64,000 bases of DNA from Owenia fusiformis (Eukaryota; Annelida; Polychaeta; Sabellida; Oweniidae). The stretch's first letter is position 1; each line of letters opens with the position of its first letter. The notes beneath the pieces are model-generated. The model saw nothing but the letters and a program-made list of their open reading frames with translations. It was not told the DNA's origin and made no database searches. Positions 33,101-39,332 of the stretch are shown piece by piece. The translations under genes were made by a program, and so were the position numbers. The stretch is taken from contig CAIIXF020000001.1 of the NCBI GenBank assembly GCA_903813345.2, forward strand, positions 20,787,915-20,851,914. Reading direction: 5' to 3'.

Positions 33101-34092
33101 TATTATCCCCTTTGCTTGGTGTTAGTGTCACAAGCACAGAAAGTCAGCATGATGCTCTTGTGTTATTTCTATTATCCAATAGTCAACACTGTCTACATTC
33201 CTACTATAGTAATTACCTGTCATTTTGAAAGAGAAATGTCAATAGTTTTGTTGAATACCATGCTAATGATGGATTGCAATGTTCTCCCAATGATCTTTAC
33301 TCCACTTGCTGCAAAATTTTCAGGAACATATTCTGACCAAGAAATGTTTTCTATCCAAAGTTTTCATTTCCAAATTCCCAATCCATTTTAACAGGGGTAG
33401 CACTGGGTTGGTTCAAATAGGTGATTACTTACTCTGTTGTGTTGAGATCTAAGTGCCCAGTTGAAGTATTAAAGATTGTTTTGAATGAAGAATGATTATT
33501 TGTGTCTCTAGGGAAAAGCGTAAGGGCATCCTGGTGATTGATGGTGGCACACCTGTGGAAGATGAATCCCCCAAGGGTTCAACATCTCTTGATTCAGATG
33601 GAGACCTCTGGATTGGTAAGTTGACTCATAATATAATGAAGGCCTTCATAAACAAACACATGTATTTGTTGCACAATGTCTAACTTCATTTCTTAGAATA
33701 AAGCATTAGCATGTATAGTATTGGGTGTCATTCTATGTTTGGAACCTAATAATAGACAATCATAAAGTGAAAACTTGTCAAAACTTATTGTAGTTTCATG
33801 TTATTTTATGCAAGCTATTGCGTTTTCTTGTTTTGAAACACTGTCCATTTTCTTTTCACTTTTTTTAGGAGGTAATCCCAACCTCCCCGAGGGTCTACCC
33901 AGAGCATACACACGAGGCTTCAAAGGCTGCATCAAAGAGGTTCAAATTGACGGTGTTCAATTACACCTTGTTGACCACAGGGAAAATCATACCTCATTGA
34001 AATTCTGTGAGGCAAAGGACTCCAAGAGACGGAGAAACACAGTAAACTCGAGGAGAAGAAGACCAGGATTACGAAGGCATAAGCTGTATTAG
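2426..34092 (+). CDS. AGRN: Agrin-like heparan sulfate proteoglycan (5' end outside window)
   Basis: Agrin is a secreted basement-membrane proteoglycan that binds laminin, dystroglycan and (in vertebrates) LRP4. Exons read: 2426-2535, 3086-3188, 6451-6542, 6824-6938, 7363-7575, 9243-9357, 9810-9925, 10329-10481, 11265-11357, 12148-12309, 12937-13080, 16915-17157, 17502-17723, 18272-18583, 20216-20260, 21274-21414, 22156-22503, 23340-23441, 23823-24024, 24174-24386, 24496-24632, 24897-25007, 25295-25429, 25733-25864, 26036-26153, 26586-26697, 30503-30619, 31133-31319, 32266-32347, 32765-33004, 33512-33615, 33869-34092. All junctions are GT-AG and phases close with no frame error; total 4,943 coding nt, stop TAG at 34090. 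Kazal-LamEGF-Kazal-EGF-LG1-EGF-EGF-LG2-EGF-LG3 is the agrin order. The NtA or transmembrane N-terminus is not in the window and no SEA domain is seen. Perlecan is excluded by the Kazal domains and by the lack of Ig domains. Confidence 0.93.
2701..2870. mobile_element. MITE-like element, CAGGCCCGTAGCCAG family, copy 1
   Basis: Non-coding repeat ending in CCTGGCTACGGGCCTG, with a decayed inverted version (CGGGCCCGAAACCAGG) at the left end. Inside are the family landmarks: CACTTAAAAAGTGCTCAG and a GGGGTTCA block. It lies in the intron between the two exons of Kazal domain a. Two other copies are at 5926-6124 and 8964-9126, and related ends occur at 57292-59344. Confidence 0.75.
3972..4345. repeat. 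30-bp minisatellite, about 12 copies
   Basis: Tandem array of a roughly 30-bp unit with core GATGTCAAAAGA followed by a variable dozen bases and ATCACTA. The units diverge by a few substitutions and are contiguous, without unique spacers. Because 30 is a multiple of three, the array is open in several frames on both strands, which produces spurious ORFs. It lies in the intron between 3188 and 6451. Confidence 0.9.
4868..5092. mobile_element. MITE with inverted ends TAGACCTTTCCA
   Basis: The left end TAGACCTTTCCA(A)TAAATT matches in inverse the right end AATTTACTGGAAAGGTCTA; both abut TA. The interior has a second imperfect inverted pair around GGCTAGATTGATGATGTC and GACATCATCAATCTAGCC, so the whole element can fold back. 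It is about 0.22 kb and non-coding. Confidence 0.75.
5580..5815. repeat. Degenerate tandem repeat, unit about 50 bp
   Basis: About five diverged copies of a unit with the core TTGTCCTAGAAGTTTTTGG followed by an ACTCTTA-like block. Unit length varies, so this is an old array. It is intronic and non-coding. Confidence 0.55.
5926..6124. mobile_element. MITE-like element, CAGGCCCGTAGCCAG family, copy 2
   Basis: Left end CAGGCACGTAGCCAGGG and right end CCTGGCTACGGGCCTG form terminal inverted repeats. The interior has a C run, GAGCACTTTTTAAGTGATT and CCCCCTTGGCAAATC, matching copies at 2701-2870 and 8964-9126. Confidence 0.8.
6451..6938 (+). CDS. AGRN: Agrin Kazal/follistatin domain b (two exons)
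   Basis: Exons 6451-6542 and 6824-6938. The first encodes [14 protein letters not shown] and CVCPQSC; the second encodes the Kazal core [13 protein letters not shown] and closes with KGSC. The domain is split at the same place (phase 0) as domain a, which supports tandem duplication of a two-exon unit. Entry and exit phases are both 1, so the domain as a whole is frame-neutral. Confidence 0.9.
6974..7125. mobile_element. MITE, GCCTCAGTCACATTT family, copy 1
   Basis: The left end GCCTCAGTCACATTT is mirrored by GAAATGTGACTAAGA on the right. The interior ATCCCTATATTTTATGCTGC is nearly identical to the copy at 9445-9599, about 2.5 kb downstream in the same gene. Length is about 0.15 kb; it is non-coding. 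Confidence 0.8.
7363..7575 (+). CDS. AGRN: Agrin Kazal/follistatin domain c with Ser-Gly tail (single exon)
   Basis: One exon encodes the whole domain: [28 protein letters not shown] and EGEC. Unlike domains a, b and d it has no internal intron. It ends with NEVSGSG, and the splice to 9243 continues as SGAGMCDE, giving EVSGSGSGAG. Ser-Gly pairs next to acidic residues are the usual glycosaminoglycan attachment context, so this is a candidate heparan or chondroitin sulfate site. The exon is phase 1-1. Confidence 0.9.
8345..8650. repeat. Degenerate tandem repeat, about 28-36 bp unit
   Basis: Repeats of ATACATGTGTTGGCA and TTGTATCCATACATG occur many times with variable spacing, forming a TG/CA-rich array. 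It is intronic, lies just upstream of the candidate 12-nt microexon at 8709-8720, and contains no coding signal. Confidence 0.65.
8709..8720 (+). other. Candidate 12-nt agrin microexon (DALP)
   Basis: The 12 nt ATGCCTTACCAG are bounded by a TGTAG acceptor and a GTAAAC donor. Inserted between exons ending 7575 and starting 9243 they keep phase 1 and add Asp-Ala-Leu-Pro inside the Ser-Gly run. The upstream pyrimidine tract is weak, so chance is a real alternative. Confidence 0.3.
8964..9126. mobile_element. MITE-like element, CAGGCCCGTAGCCAG family, copy 3
   Basis: Begins GACCCGTAGCCAGGGGGGTT and ends with a decayed GCTGGCTATGGGTCTG. The interior (CATGCAATTTTCACC, CTTTTCAAGTGATTTTGG) aligns with copy 2 at 5926-6124 in the same orientation. 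This is the most decayed of the three copies. Confidence 0.75.
9243..9925 (+). CDS. AGRN: Agrin Kazal/follistatin domain d (two exons)
   Basis: Exons 9243-9357 and 9810-9925. The first gives [14 protein letters not shown] and CVCNFNC; the second gives the Kazal core [13 protein letters not shown] and ends in an acidic run before the last cysteine (VDDDDCDD). The internal intron is phase 2 rather than phase 0 and sits five codons earlier than in domains a and b, so this domain has drifted from or was duplicated separately from them. Exit phase is 1. Confidence 0.88.
9445..9599. mobile_element. MITE, GCCTCAGTCACATTT family, copy 2
   Basis: Left end GCCTCAGTCAGATTTG and right end CAAATGTGACTGAGGC form near-perfect inverted repeats of about 16 bp. 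It shares the interior ATCCCTATATTTTATGCTGC with copy 1 at 6974-7125 and lies within the Kazal d intron. Confidence 0.85.
10329..11357 (+). CDS. AGRN: Agrin Cys-rich segment with FGCCPDG motif (two exons)
   Basis: Exons 10329-10481 and 11265-11357, both phase 1-1. The first encodes [12 protein letters not shown], a Cys-Pro-Asp-Gly-Ser-Phe-Cys block and GRCC. The second encodes [19 protein letters not shown] and ends GAGCP. FGCCPDG is a motif I associate with small Cys-rich modules of extracellular matrix proteins. I cannot assign either exon to a standard named domain with certainty. They sit directly before the laminin-EGF pair. A possible 9-nt cassette (10791-10799) lies between them. Confidence 0.85.
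11358..12147. other. Agrin intron, no recognisable feature
   Basis: AT-rich intron between the FGCCPDG exon and the first laminin-EGF exon. I see no repeat, exon-like block or inverted repeat in it. Confidence 0.5.
12148..13080 (+). CDS. AGRN: Agrin laminin-EGF pair (two exons)
   Basis: Exons 12148-12309 and 12937-13080, both phase 1-1. The first encodes a laminin-type [36 protein letters not shown] and the closing SGC. The second encodes [33 protein letters not shown] and QGC. The eight-cysteine spacing, with the CxxC pair after the GxxGxxC loop, defines the laminin-EGF type. A tandem pair at this place, between the main Kazal block and one last Kazal domain, is characteristic of agrin. Confidence 0.92.
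13470..13935. repeat. About 30-bp minisatellite (60-bp higher-order dimer)
   Basis: Tandem units of TTGGTGCAATAT(G/A)(G/T)CACCC followed by a C-rich stretch and CAATCAT or CAATTAT. Adjacent units alternate between two variants (ATGGCACC and ATATCACC), giving a 60-bp dimer in the better preserved centre (about 13,680-13,900). It ends in a C tract. The array is open in several frames but is not protein coding. Confidence 0.9.
14131..14245. repeat. Short degenerate tandem repeat
   Basis: Four to five diverged copies of a roughly 30-bp unit containing GTACTCACAAAT and TTGCCAC or TTGTCAC. Non-coding. Confidence 0.6.
14325..14398. repeat. 26-bp tandem triplication
   Basis: Three near-identical copies of TTCCCAGAGAGTATTGCAATGTAAAT sections (26-bp period). 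Each copy carries a T-rich run ending in CAG, resembling a splice acceptor. Near identity points to recent expansion. Confidence 0.9.
16915..17157 (+). CDS. AGRN: Agrin Kazal/follistatin domain e, after the laminin-EGF pair (single exon)
   Basis: One phase 1-1 exon encodes [21 protein letters not shown], the Kazal core [13 protein letters not shown] and the final KGACG. A lone Kazal domain after the laminin-EGF modules is the agrin signature (the last Kazal in vertebrate agrin). The domain is intact. Confidence 0.92.
17502..17723 (+). CDS. AGRN: Agrin Ser/Thr-Pro linker with EB-like Cys module
   Basis: Phase 1-1 exon. The first half is a Pro/Thr/basic linker ([25 protein letters not shown]) likely to be O-glycosylated. 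The second half has a compact six-cysteine module: [18 protein letters not shown], then [12 protein letters not shown]. Its spacing resembles EB or short EGF-like modules of invertebrate matrix proteins. In vertebrate agrin this region holds Ser/Thr stretches and a SEA domain, which I do not see here. Confidence 0.85.
18272..18583 (+). CDS. AGRN: Agrin acidic spacer plus EGF domain I
   Basis: Phase 1-1 exon. The first about 60 residues are very acidic ([16 protein letters not shown], then a Pro-Glu run [13 protein letters not shown]). The rest is one EGF domain, [25 protein letters not shown]. The layout is the same as exon 22156-22503, suggesting duplication of an acidic+EGF exon. Translation is open upstream of the acceptor to an ATG at 18187 (see findings), so the exon may also serve as a first coding exon of a short form. 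Confidence 0.88.
18584..20215. other. Agrin intron carrying a foldback element with nested SINE
   Basis: AT-rich intron. The feature at 18941-19448 fills its left part; the remainder shows no recognisable feature. Confidence 0.55.
18941..19448. mobile_element. Foldback element with long inverted ends enclosing a tRNA-derived SINE
   Basis: Arms of about 110 bp: the left arm begins with GGCTTTGTATAAAAAACCTC and the right arm ends in its inverse, GAGGTTTTTTATACAAAGCC. Each arm contains a CCCACCTACCCACCTACGT block. Between the arms (about 19,140-19,322, minus strand) lies a sequence with a polymerase III B-box match, GGGTTCAATTCCC, and a tRNA-like stem region, as in tRNA-derived SINEs. It is not a functional tRNA gene. 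Confidence 0.75.
20216..20260 (+). CDS. AGRN: Agrin polybasic 15-codon cassette exon
   Basis: A 45-nt phase 1-1 exon with a strong pyrimidine-rich acceptor (TTTTTGTCTTTGTAG) and a GTATGT donor. It encodes a lysine run, [14 protein letters not shown], flanked by long introns of 1.6 and 1.0 kb. Because it is symmetric it can be skipped without changing frame, so alternative use is likely. A lysine-rich patch between two acidic exons suggests heparin binding or charge pairing within the linker; that role is inference. Confidence 0.72.
20261..21273. other. Agrin intron, no recognisable feature
   Basis: AT-rich intron between the polybasic and the short acidic exon. No repeats or exon-like blocks seen. 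Confidence 0.5.
21274..21414 (+). CDS. AGRN: Agrin acidic Ser/Thr spacer exon
   Basis: Phase 1-1 exon of 141 nt with a TATGTAG acceptor. It encodes a Ser-rich start ([16 protein letters not shown]) and an acidic end ([13 protein letters not shown]). The donor used here is GTGAGC at 21415. The frame stays open to a weaker GTTTGT donor at 21457, also phase 1, which would add 14 residues ending GGMLGKG. No known domain; low-complexity linker. Confidence 0.75.
21415..22155. other. Agrin intron, no recognisable feature
   Basis: AT-rich; apart from the possible extension of the preceding exon to 21456 I see nothing in it. Confidence 0.5.
22156..22503 (+). CDS. AGRN: Agrin acidic Pro-Glu repeat spacer plus EGF domain II
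   Basis: Phase 1-1 exon of 348 nt. The first half is a Pro-Glu-Ser repeat ([30 protein letters not shown]) and an Asp run; the second half is an EGF domain, [25 protein letters not shown]. It parallels exon 18272-18583 in order, charge and phase, which supports exon duplication. In vertebrate agrin a single EGF lies just before LG1, and this copy is the positional match. Confidence 0.9.
22504..23339. other. Agrin intron, no recognisable feature
   Basis: AT-rich intron. Open frames run into it from the preceding exon but the GTGAGC donor and loss of coding character mark the exon end. Confidence 0.5.
23340..23441 (+). CDS. AGRN: Agrin Thr/Ser/Pro-rich linker exon before LG1
   Basis: Phase 1-1 exon of 102 nt. 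It encodes a mucin-like stretch ([19 protein letters not shown]) likely to carry O-glycans, linking EGF II to LG1. It is symmetric and may be optional. The acceptor is CTTCTAG and the donor GTAGCA is weak. Confidence 0.75.
   Translation, partial: RLRWLLWPHSPQQTLLLYQLHLQPQWKSLIIQP
23823..24632 (+). CDS. AGRN: Agrin laminin G domain LG1 (three exons)
   Basis: Exons 23823-24024, 24174-24386 and 24496-24632. The translation begins [15 protein letters not shown] and continues [49 protein letters not shown] and [16 protein letters not shown], the RYDLGSG strand and the late GC pair are standard LG landmarks. Intron phases are 2 and 2. In vertebrates LG1-LG2 bind alpha-dystroglycan; conservation of that binding here is inferred. 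Confidence 0.93.
24897..25429 (+). CDS. AGRN: Agrin tandem EGF domains between LG1 and LG2 (two exons)
   Basis: Exons 24897-25007 and 25295-25429. EGF III reads [19 protein letters not shown], then [10 protein letters not shown], and its sixth cysteine comes from the next exon (SVC). EGF IV reads [26 protein letters not shown] pair of EGFs at this place is diagnostic of agrin. If the first exon is not spliced at 25008 the frame runs on for 29 codons and also supplies a cysteine at the right distance (GKYC), so retention would still complete the domain before a stop. Confidence 0.9.
25733..30619 (+). CDS. AGRN: Agrin laminin G domain LG2, main part (four exons)
   Basis: Exons 25733-25864, 26036-26153, 26586-26697 and 30503-30619. 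The translation has [51 protein letters not shown] and [10 protein letters not shown], ending FNGAIQR. The 3.8-kb intron 26698-30502 interrupts at phase 0 between GPKAVGSAG and NLKDLNLGP. By alignment from memory this is where vertebrate agrin inserts the KSRK y exon. The last strand of LG2 is on exon 31133-31319. Confidence 0.92.
27579..27587 (+). other. Candidate 9-nt agrin y-site microexon (DQV)
   Basis: Nine bases, GACCAAGTG, are preceded by a long pyrimidine tract (CTTTTCCTTCTATTTC, then ATTTCTAG) and followed by GTATGT. Inserted between exons 26697 and 30503 they keep phase 0 and add Asp-Gln-Val. The splice signals are better than for most sites in this intron, but no expression evidence is available. 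Confidence 0.35.
29253..30445. mobile_element. Non-autonomous element with about 160-bp tandem repeats and CGGA microsatellite
   Basis: The ends are inverted: GAATCCCATCGAAC at left and GTTCGATGGGATAATG at right. Inside are about four copies of a unit with AAAATGGCCGCC, AGTGTCATAGGACAG, GCTTATAGTATTCACA and TACTTTTCGAGTTATAGT, then a CGGA/CAGA tetranucleotide array at 30334-30402. No transposase is seen. A similar architecture occurs at 42105-43145. Confidence 0.75.
31133..31319 (+). CDS. AGRN: Agrin end of LG2 plus EGF domain V
   Basis: Exon of 187 nt starting phase 0 and ending phase 1. It gives the last LG2 strand ([11 protein letters not shown]) and the [32 protein letters not shown] that separates LG2 and LG3, as in vertebrate agrin. 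Confidence 0.92.
31453..32055. mobile_element. Palindromic MITE flanked by TTAA
   Basis: The left end AAAGGAATATTCCTTGCCA and the right end TGGCAAGGAATATTCCTTT are inverted repeats, and homology between arms runs for most of the element (for example GCCATCTTTTAAGAT against ATTTTAAAAGATGGC). TTAA occurs at both boundaries (31453-31456, 32052-32055), the duplication typical of piggyBac-type insertion. About 0.6 kb, non-coding. A partial copy of the end lies near 57146. Confidence 0.85.
32266..34092 (+). CDS. AGRN: Agrin laminin G domain LG3 and basic C-terminal tail (four exons)
   Basis: Exons 32266-32347, 32765-33004, 33512-33615 and 33869-34092. The translation has [66 protein letters not shown] and LWIGGNPNLP, ending [10 protein letters not shown] and LKFC. 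The first intron (32348-32764, phase 2) falls right after NMVTER, where vertebrate agrin inserts the z exons (8 and 11 residues) needed for neural activity. I found no convincing z exon in it. After the last cysteine the protein carries a basic tail ([20 protein letters not shown]) that vertebrate agrins lack as far as I recall. Confidence 0.93.
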
Positions 34093-35070
34093 ACACACAC
34101 AAGTGATAGTATAATGAATGATCTGATAGCCTCGACAGCTTATTGGAAGGGTCAGGGTGTAGAGTTAGTCAAGGCATACAATGTATATCACCCTGCCCTG
34201 TATGACAGTGTTGCAGTATAGCTACTGTCTGTACAATACAGAGATATTTAAGTACAGATGGACTATACAGATGTCTTATCTGTTCTCTGCATTCATGTGC
34301 TGTACACTACAAATATGTAGTTATAAACTATGTGCATATGTATCCGAGTCAGATGAAGAGACTCCCAAAATGTGGATGACTTGAAGTCTTTTATTTAACA
34401 CATTCTTTATATGTTATAGATACTTTACAAATTGCCATTCTCATACTTTAATACCTACTAATATACCTAATAAGACCTACATATGCATTCGAGAAACTTT
34501 GCATTGTTGAAATACAGTGTACCATTTGTGCAAAATGTGGGCATTTAACAGGCATATTGAGCAGTAAACTTGCACCTGATAAGCATAAAAACTACATAAT
34601 AGATAGATTTTCTTCAGAATTTTCAACTATTATTTTTATTGAAATTTAACAATTGAAGTTTACAGAGCAAATTGAAAAAGTGTTTCTATAAGACTTGTAT
34701 GAAGCAATATCAAATTTGATAAAAAAAATCCTGTGCAAACATGTTCTTTTTGTGATTTTTATGAACTATCTAGGATAGGGAGAAACAGAATGCAGTGTAG
34801 TAAATTAATTATGTGTAGTTCAAGTATCATTGTTAGCTAACCCTATAAGTGGAACAGAGTTAATGAAGTCCATTTACTTGTTATTGTTTCTTTTTGTATT
34901 GTATACATTCCAGCAAGTTTATACAATTCAGTGTTAGATGTCATAGTGTAGAATTGTTTCTGGCAATACACTGTACATGTTCATCGCAGACAGTTGTGAT
35001 TTATATTGGTACCATGCCCGACATACCAGGCTTTTAGTGAATAAATAAACCAATTAAGTTATTAATTAGT
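34093..35070 (+). other. Probable agrin 3' UTR
   Basis: AT-rich, follows the TAG stop at 34090. The first canonical AATAAA on this strand that I noted is at 35040-35045, which would give a 3' UTR of roughly 0.97 kb. Longer forms are possible (another AATAAA near 37166). Confidence 0.55.
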
Positions 35071-38000
35071 ACTTGAACGTATCTAAATACGTTTTTGTGC
35101 TCATCAATTTTTTTTGTTTTTGTGATGCTATGAAGACACAATTCTTTCATAATATTAGTACTGATAACTTTTTAATATGTAATATAAATGTATTGTTAGT
35201 ACATTGTTAGAGACAGAAGCTTTATGTACATACTTAGATATATACTTGTAACTGTGGTCTGCGTGCTCAGTTTACACTTCAAGGCCCACTTGACCTTGAC
35301 CCTTATTGTACTTATTTGACCTTGACCCTTAATTAAGTTATTTAGTGCACCTACTTTTCCATGGCAGAATCTAGGTGTATTAGGGTTTCAGTCGAATCAT
35401 GAATTGTCACAATTTTATTATTTACAATGAATTTATGTTTGAAATACTACTTACAATTGAGAAACAATGAATTTTTTAGTATTTATTACACTTACATAAT
35501 TTTAGCAGAAATACTCATATTTTACATATTGACAATAACAATAACTATAAACAATACCAGTGTAATAACGAAAAGTTTAAAGGCCTAGTTAGTGTTAATT
35601 ACAGTGGATGTTTTTATAATGTTTATGTTTGCATCTTTGCACCTCGAGAAATGTTAAGAAGCAGCTTGTTAGAACTGGGAGACTTATTTGATTTATCACT
35701 TAATCATATGAATTAAGACTTGAATCATAGTATCACTTTAAGAAATTAAGACTTCAATTTAATTTTGAATTATAGTACCACTTTAAGGGCATGATGTATT
35801 GGATTCAATGTTTTCTAAAAGCATTGATGATAGGTTTTGTTAGCAACTTGCTTGTAGTTTGAAACAACGCTTTTTGCCGCTTTCTAGAATAAGACAGTGT
35901 ATGCATTTATCTTTTAATTACACTGCCTCTATCATAGAAAATATAACATTATGGCTTTCTAGTTGACGTGTAGATATTATAATATATGCATGTATAGTAT
36001 TATAGTATTTTATTTAAACAACCATGTTGTATATTGTATTATAAATGAATCCACCAATGGAAAGTTGGTAGGATTAGTTTTACAACTGATTTGTGATGCT
36101 CACTTTTCAATCATGTAATGCATTCAAGTACAAGTGGACTGTATATATGCAAGGTGTGATCGCAGTATATTCTATATGATGCTTATAAACTGACAAAACA
36201 TTAAAATATAGTCATCTCGCACATAAGGACTATTTATATAGGTCAAGTCCCTGTGGAGCTCCTTTAAGTTTTCTGCCTCTCGTTTCCAGACTTAACTGTT
36301 TGAAAATGTCTCAGAACCGAAAGGGCTTGTAACATGGTCACAATATGATGTAACTTGGAAAATGCATTAAATGATTGAAAATATGAGTTCTTTGTCTGTT
36401 AAACAAGCACTCCCTTCTCTTCTTTCTATTTTGTTTTGAGGAGAAGGGAGGGGTGTACAAGGACATGATGCAGTACTATAGTACATGTACTTCTATACTT
36501 TAACTAAAAGTACTCAAGTACGTGCTCTAGTATTGCGCTGTCCTGGTTTATATTGTATTAACCCAGTTGATACCAATGTATATAGATTTGGTCTCATTTT
36601 ACATGTTAAGATGTTTAATGTTAATAACCATCAATGCAATAATCATTATTATTAGAATATGTAGACTTTTTCATACAATTGTTCAATGATAACCCATTGT
36701 GAAATAACAGATGAAGATATATACATGATCATGAAAAATGATGTAAAACTCATTTCAATTGGAATGTATATAACCAGATGTATGTATACATTTCCGTAAA
36801 GCATTGCCACAGGAGTTGGGATATAAATATGAAAGGTTGGGGTTAACCTGGGGTGTGAATACTAATGGGTAGGGTTAAGTTGGGGTACAAATATTAAAGG
36901 GTAGGGCTAGAGAAGGCTGTACATATAGAGAAACTTAGAATATTTATGTTGATATAGCTGACAGTGTTTACAGTACAATGGAATAACAAATAACCAATGA
37001 TGCAGTTTAAAAATTAAGTAACAATGAACATAATATATTTATCATTACCAGACATTATGTACCATTGGAAAGGTGATATACTGTTAGAAAGCAAGACATA
37101 TTAGGGTACAGTACAATATGAAGTGGAATTACAATTGTACATTACAACATTCAATTTGTCTTCAAAATAAACTCATGTACATTATTTACTATTTCTGTTC
37201 ACTTTTTCCACATATATCAACAGAGGAAATGTTTTGTGGATTTCAGTGCCAGTCAGGCTGAGATCATATCATCCTTAAAGATGAACCCTATATACAATAG
37301 TGACTTGAAATCTGTGACTATGAAGTGAGTATGATCGCTATAATATTCGGTATAATAATATGAGAAGAAAATGAATAGAAATCAAATTTATTCTTTCACT
37401 TAGAAACCTGAAACCGTCCAGTTATATTACAATTATCTCAAGGATGGATTAAGCGTATGGACAATGGAATCATTCCTAATAAGGTTATTCTTTTGTAGAA
37501 CCATGAAACAATAGTTTGGTAAATTAATGCATTAGCACAGTATTTATATTTCCCTGTGAAAAGAAGACTTCTGAGAGATAAACGGTCTTTAGACTTAGAT
37601 TATGTCAAATGGTAGTTAACGTATGTTTTGCCTCGTCCTTTAATTTAAAATAGACCGTATGAAATACCCTTTCACACTTTCGACATTTATAATCGAATGT
37701 GTATCCTAAACCGGTGTAAAAGAGTAGGAGGTCCTATCAATTTATTGTCCTACTCTCCACTGATTTATATGGCGACCTCTTTCCATTATTAGCTTATACA
37801 CAATCAGGGCCAATAAGGGCCGTTAAGAAGGGGGACCATAATCCCCGGGGGGCATAATTTCTTTCACACCGTGATCCTAAATTAGTCCGAGCCATTGGAC
37901 TTCAGAAAATGAATACTGAGGTAAGCTCCCCCGGTAGTTCCCCGATTCCTACCAAAGGAACCGGCAGAACACAGATTTAATGCAAACTCGAGCTCAAAAT

Positions 38001-38777
38001 GTGAGGAAATTATACATATCACAAACATTGGAAAACTTGTTACCGTTGGACTGACTGCGTCTGGATTTCATATTGAGCTAAAACTTAATTGAACAACTCG
38101 TTTCCATGGTAACTGTTTAACTTTTTTAGTTTAAGTTTTATTTATTTCATTATACTATTCAACAAATAAATACAGGGCCTATGCCGAAGGATTATTGCTC
38201 TTGTTGGTTACAACTATTACTCGACTGGTGTTGTCATTAGCATTTAAAAAGTAAGTGAAAATTATTATATTCGTTATGAAGTCATAACTGAATTTTGAAA
38301 TATATACTTCTTACAAATGATAATGATGAACATACCATGGAAGTTCAATTTAAAATGTTTTCAAGTTTGAAATATGCCAAATTCAACGCTCTTCGCCTCA
38401 ATTCCATGGTTACTGTTTCGCCCATAAGAAAAATAAACTAATTTTGGCCTGTCAACTTACCCCTTTACGGAATTTTAAGTTAGATTTTGTTGTCATATTT
38501 ACAAGATGCATTTTATATGTCCTTTTTACCAAAATGAAATTGGTCGTCAAAAACTGAGAAATCAAATCTTACGTATATAGACATACTTTACGACCATGAA
38601 TGTCGTAGTCTTGGGCTGAGATAAAAATGAGTTTATTCAACATCAATTTAATTGTCATCCAGGTTTATATAATGTTTTGTTCTCGACTTCTCGTACACGT
38701 TTTAATGTCGCTTTAGTTCAGTAGTTGATACACATTGAAGAATTGGATAAGCTATACGTCAAAACTTGTTGACGTAT
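35071..38777. other. Intergenic region between agrin and the PH-domain gene
   Basis: Mostly AT-rich. It contains a direct repeat of TTGACCTTGACCCTTA at about 35290 and 35320. A more GC-rich patch at about 37,640-37,990 has no recognisable gene. I see no ORF with coding character. Confidence 0.5.
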
Positions 38778-39332
38778 TTATTGGGGGTAGGGCATGTGTC
38801 CTGGGGGCGGTGGGTACGGTGCCCCAGTCGGTGCGTCATACGAAGCTGCAGCAGCCACCCCCTCGAAGCCTATGCCTATAGGAGGCCCGGGTATGGCAGC
38901 CGCTCCATCGAAACCGACAGATGGCCCTGCTCCAAACTGTGGAGCCGAAGGGCCTGCTCCCAGTTGCTGATCCGGTGGGAGTGTGCTGGCTATGGCTTCC
39001 ATCCATGCATTCAAGTCATTGATGTGTTCACATAGGATCCAGTGAATTTTCTTCTTTTTCAACGCCTGCGGTATAGAAATGAGATTGTATACTGAAGCCT
39101 CGGGTGGTAACATCGGTCGATCTGGAAGCGATGTTTTATCACCTACCGCAATGTAATATGCTATGTTTTTCAAAAGAACAGTTCCCTTGTCTTTTGTATC
39201 ACCCGGATTCTTATACCATGTGAGTGTACTGTCCGAGTAAAGTACAAAATAATTTTTCTTCCATTTATCCTCTTTATCTAGGATACTACCCTTTCCATAT
39301 CTAAGAAGATATCCAGTTTTTACCGTTGTCAT
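38778..39332 (-). CDS. PH-domain protein, PLEKHB/evectin-like, with Gly/Pro/Ala-rich tail
   Basis: Single coding exon, 184 residues. Start chosen at 39332 (MTTVKTGYLLRYG); an in-frame ATG 33 nt upstream lies before a likely acceptor (CTTGTAG at 39349-39355), so a 5' UTR intron is likely. Residues about 4-105 form a PH domain: VKTGYLLRYG, WKKNYFVLYSDSTLTWYKN and, at the end, W in NDLNAWMEAI. The start VKxGxLLR and strand WYKN recall evectins (PLEKHB1/2), which bind phosphatidylserine or phosphoinositides at recycling or Golgi membranes. The last 70 residues are Gly/Pro/Ala-rich (GAGPSAPQFGAGPS, YPPPPGHMPYPQ). Evectins usually end in a hydrophobic anchor, which is absent here, so the family assignment below PH is tentative. 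The stop TAA overlaps an AATAAA; a second AATAAA lies at 38632-38637. Confidence 0.82.
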   Translation of the reverse strand: MTTVKTGYLLRYGKGSILDKEDKWKKNYFVLYSDSTLTWYKNPGDTKDKGTVLLKNIAYYIAVGDKTSLPDRPMLPPEASVYNLISIPQALKKKKIHWILCEHINDLNAWMEAIASTLPPDQQLGAGPSAPQFGAGPSVGFDGAAAIPGPPIGIGFEGVAAAASYDAPTGAPYPPPPGHMPYPQ

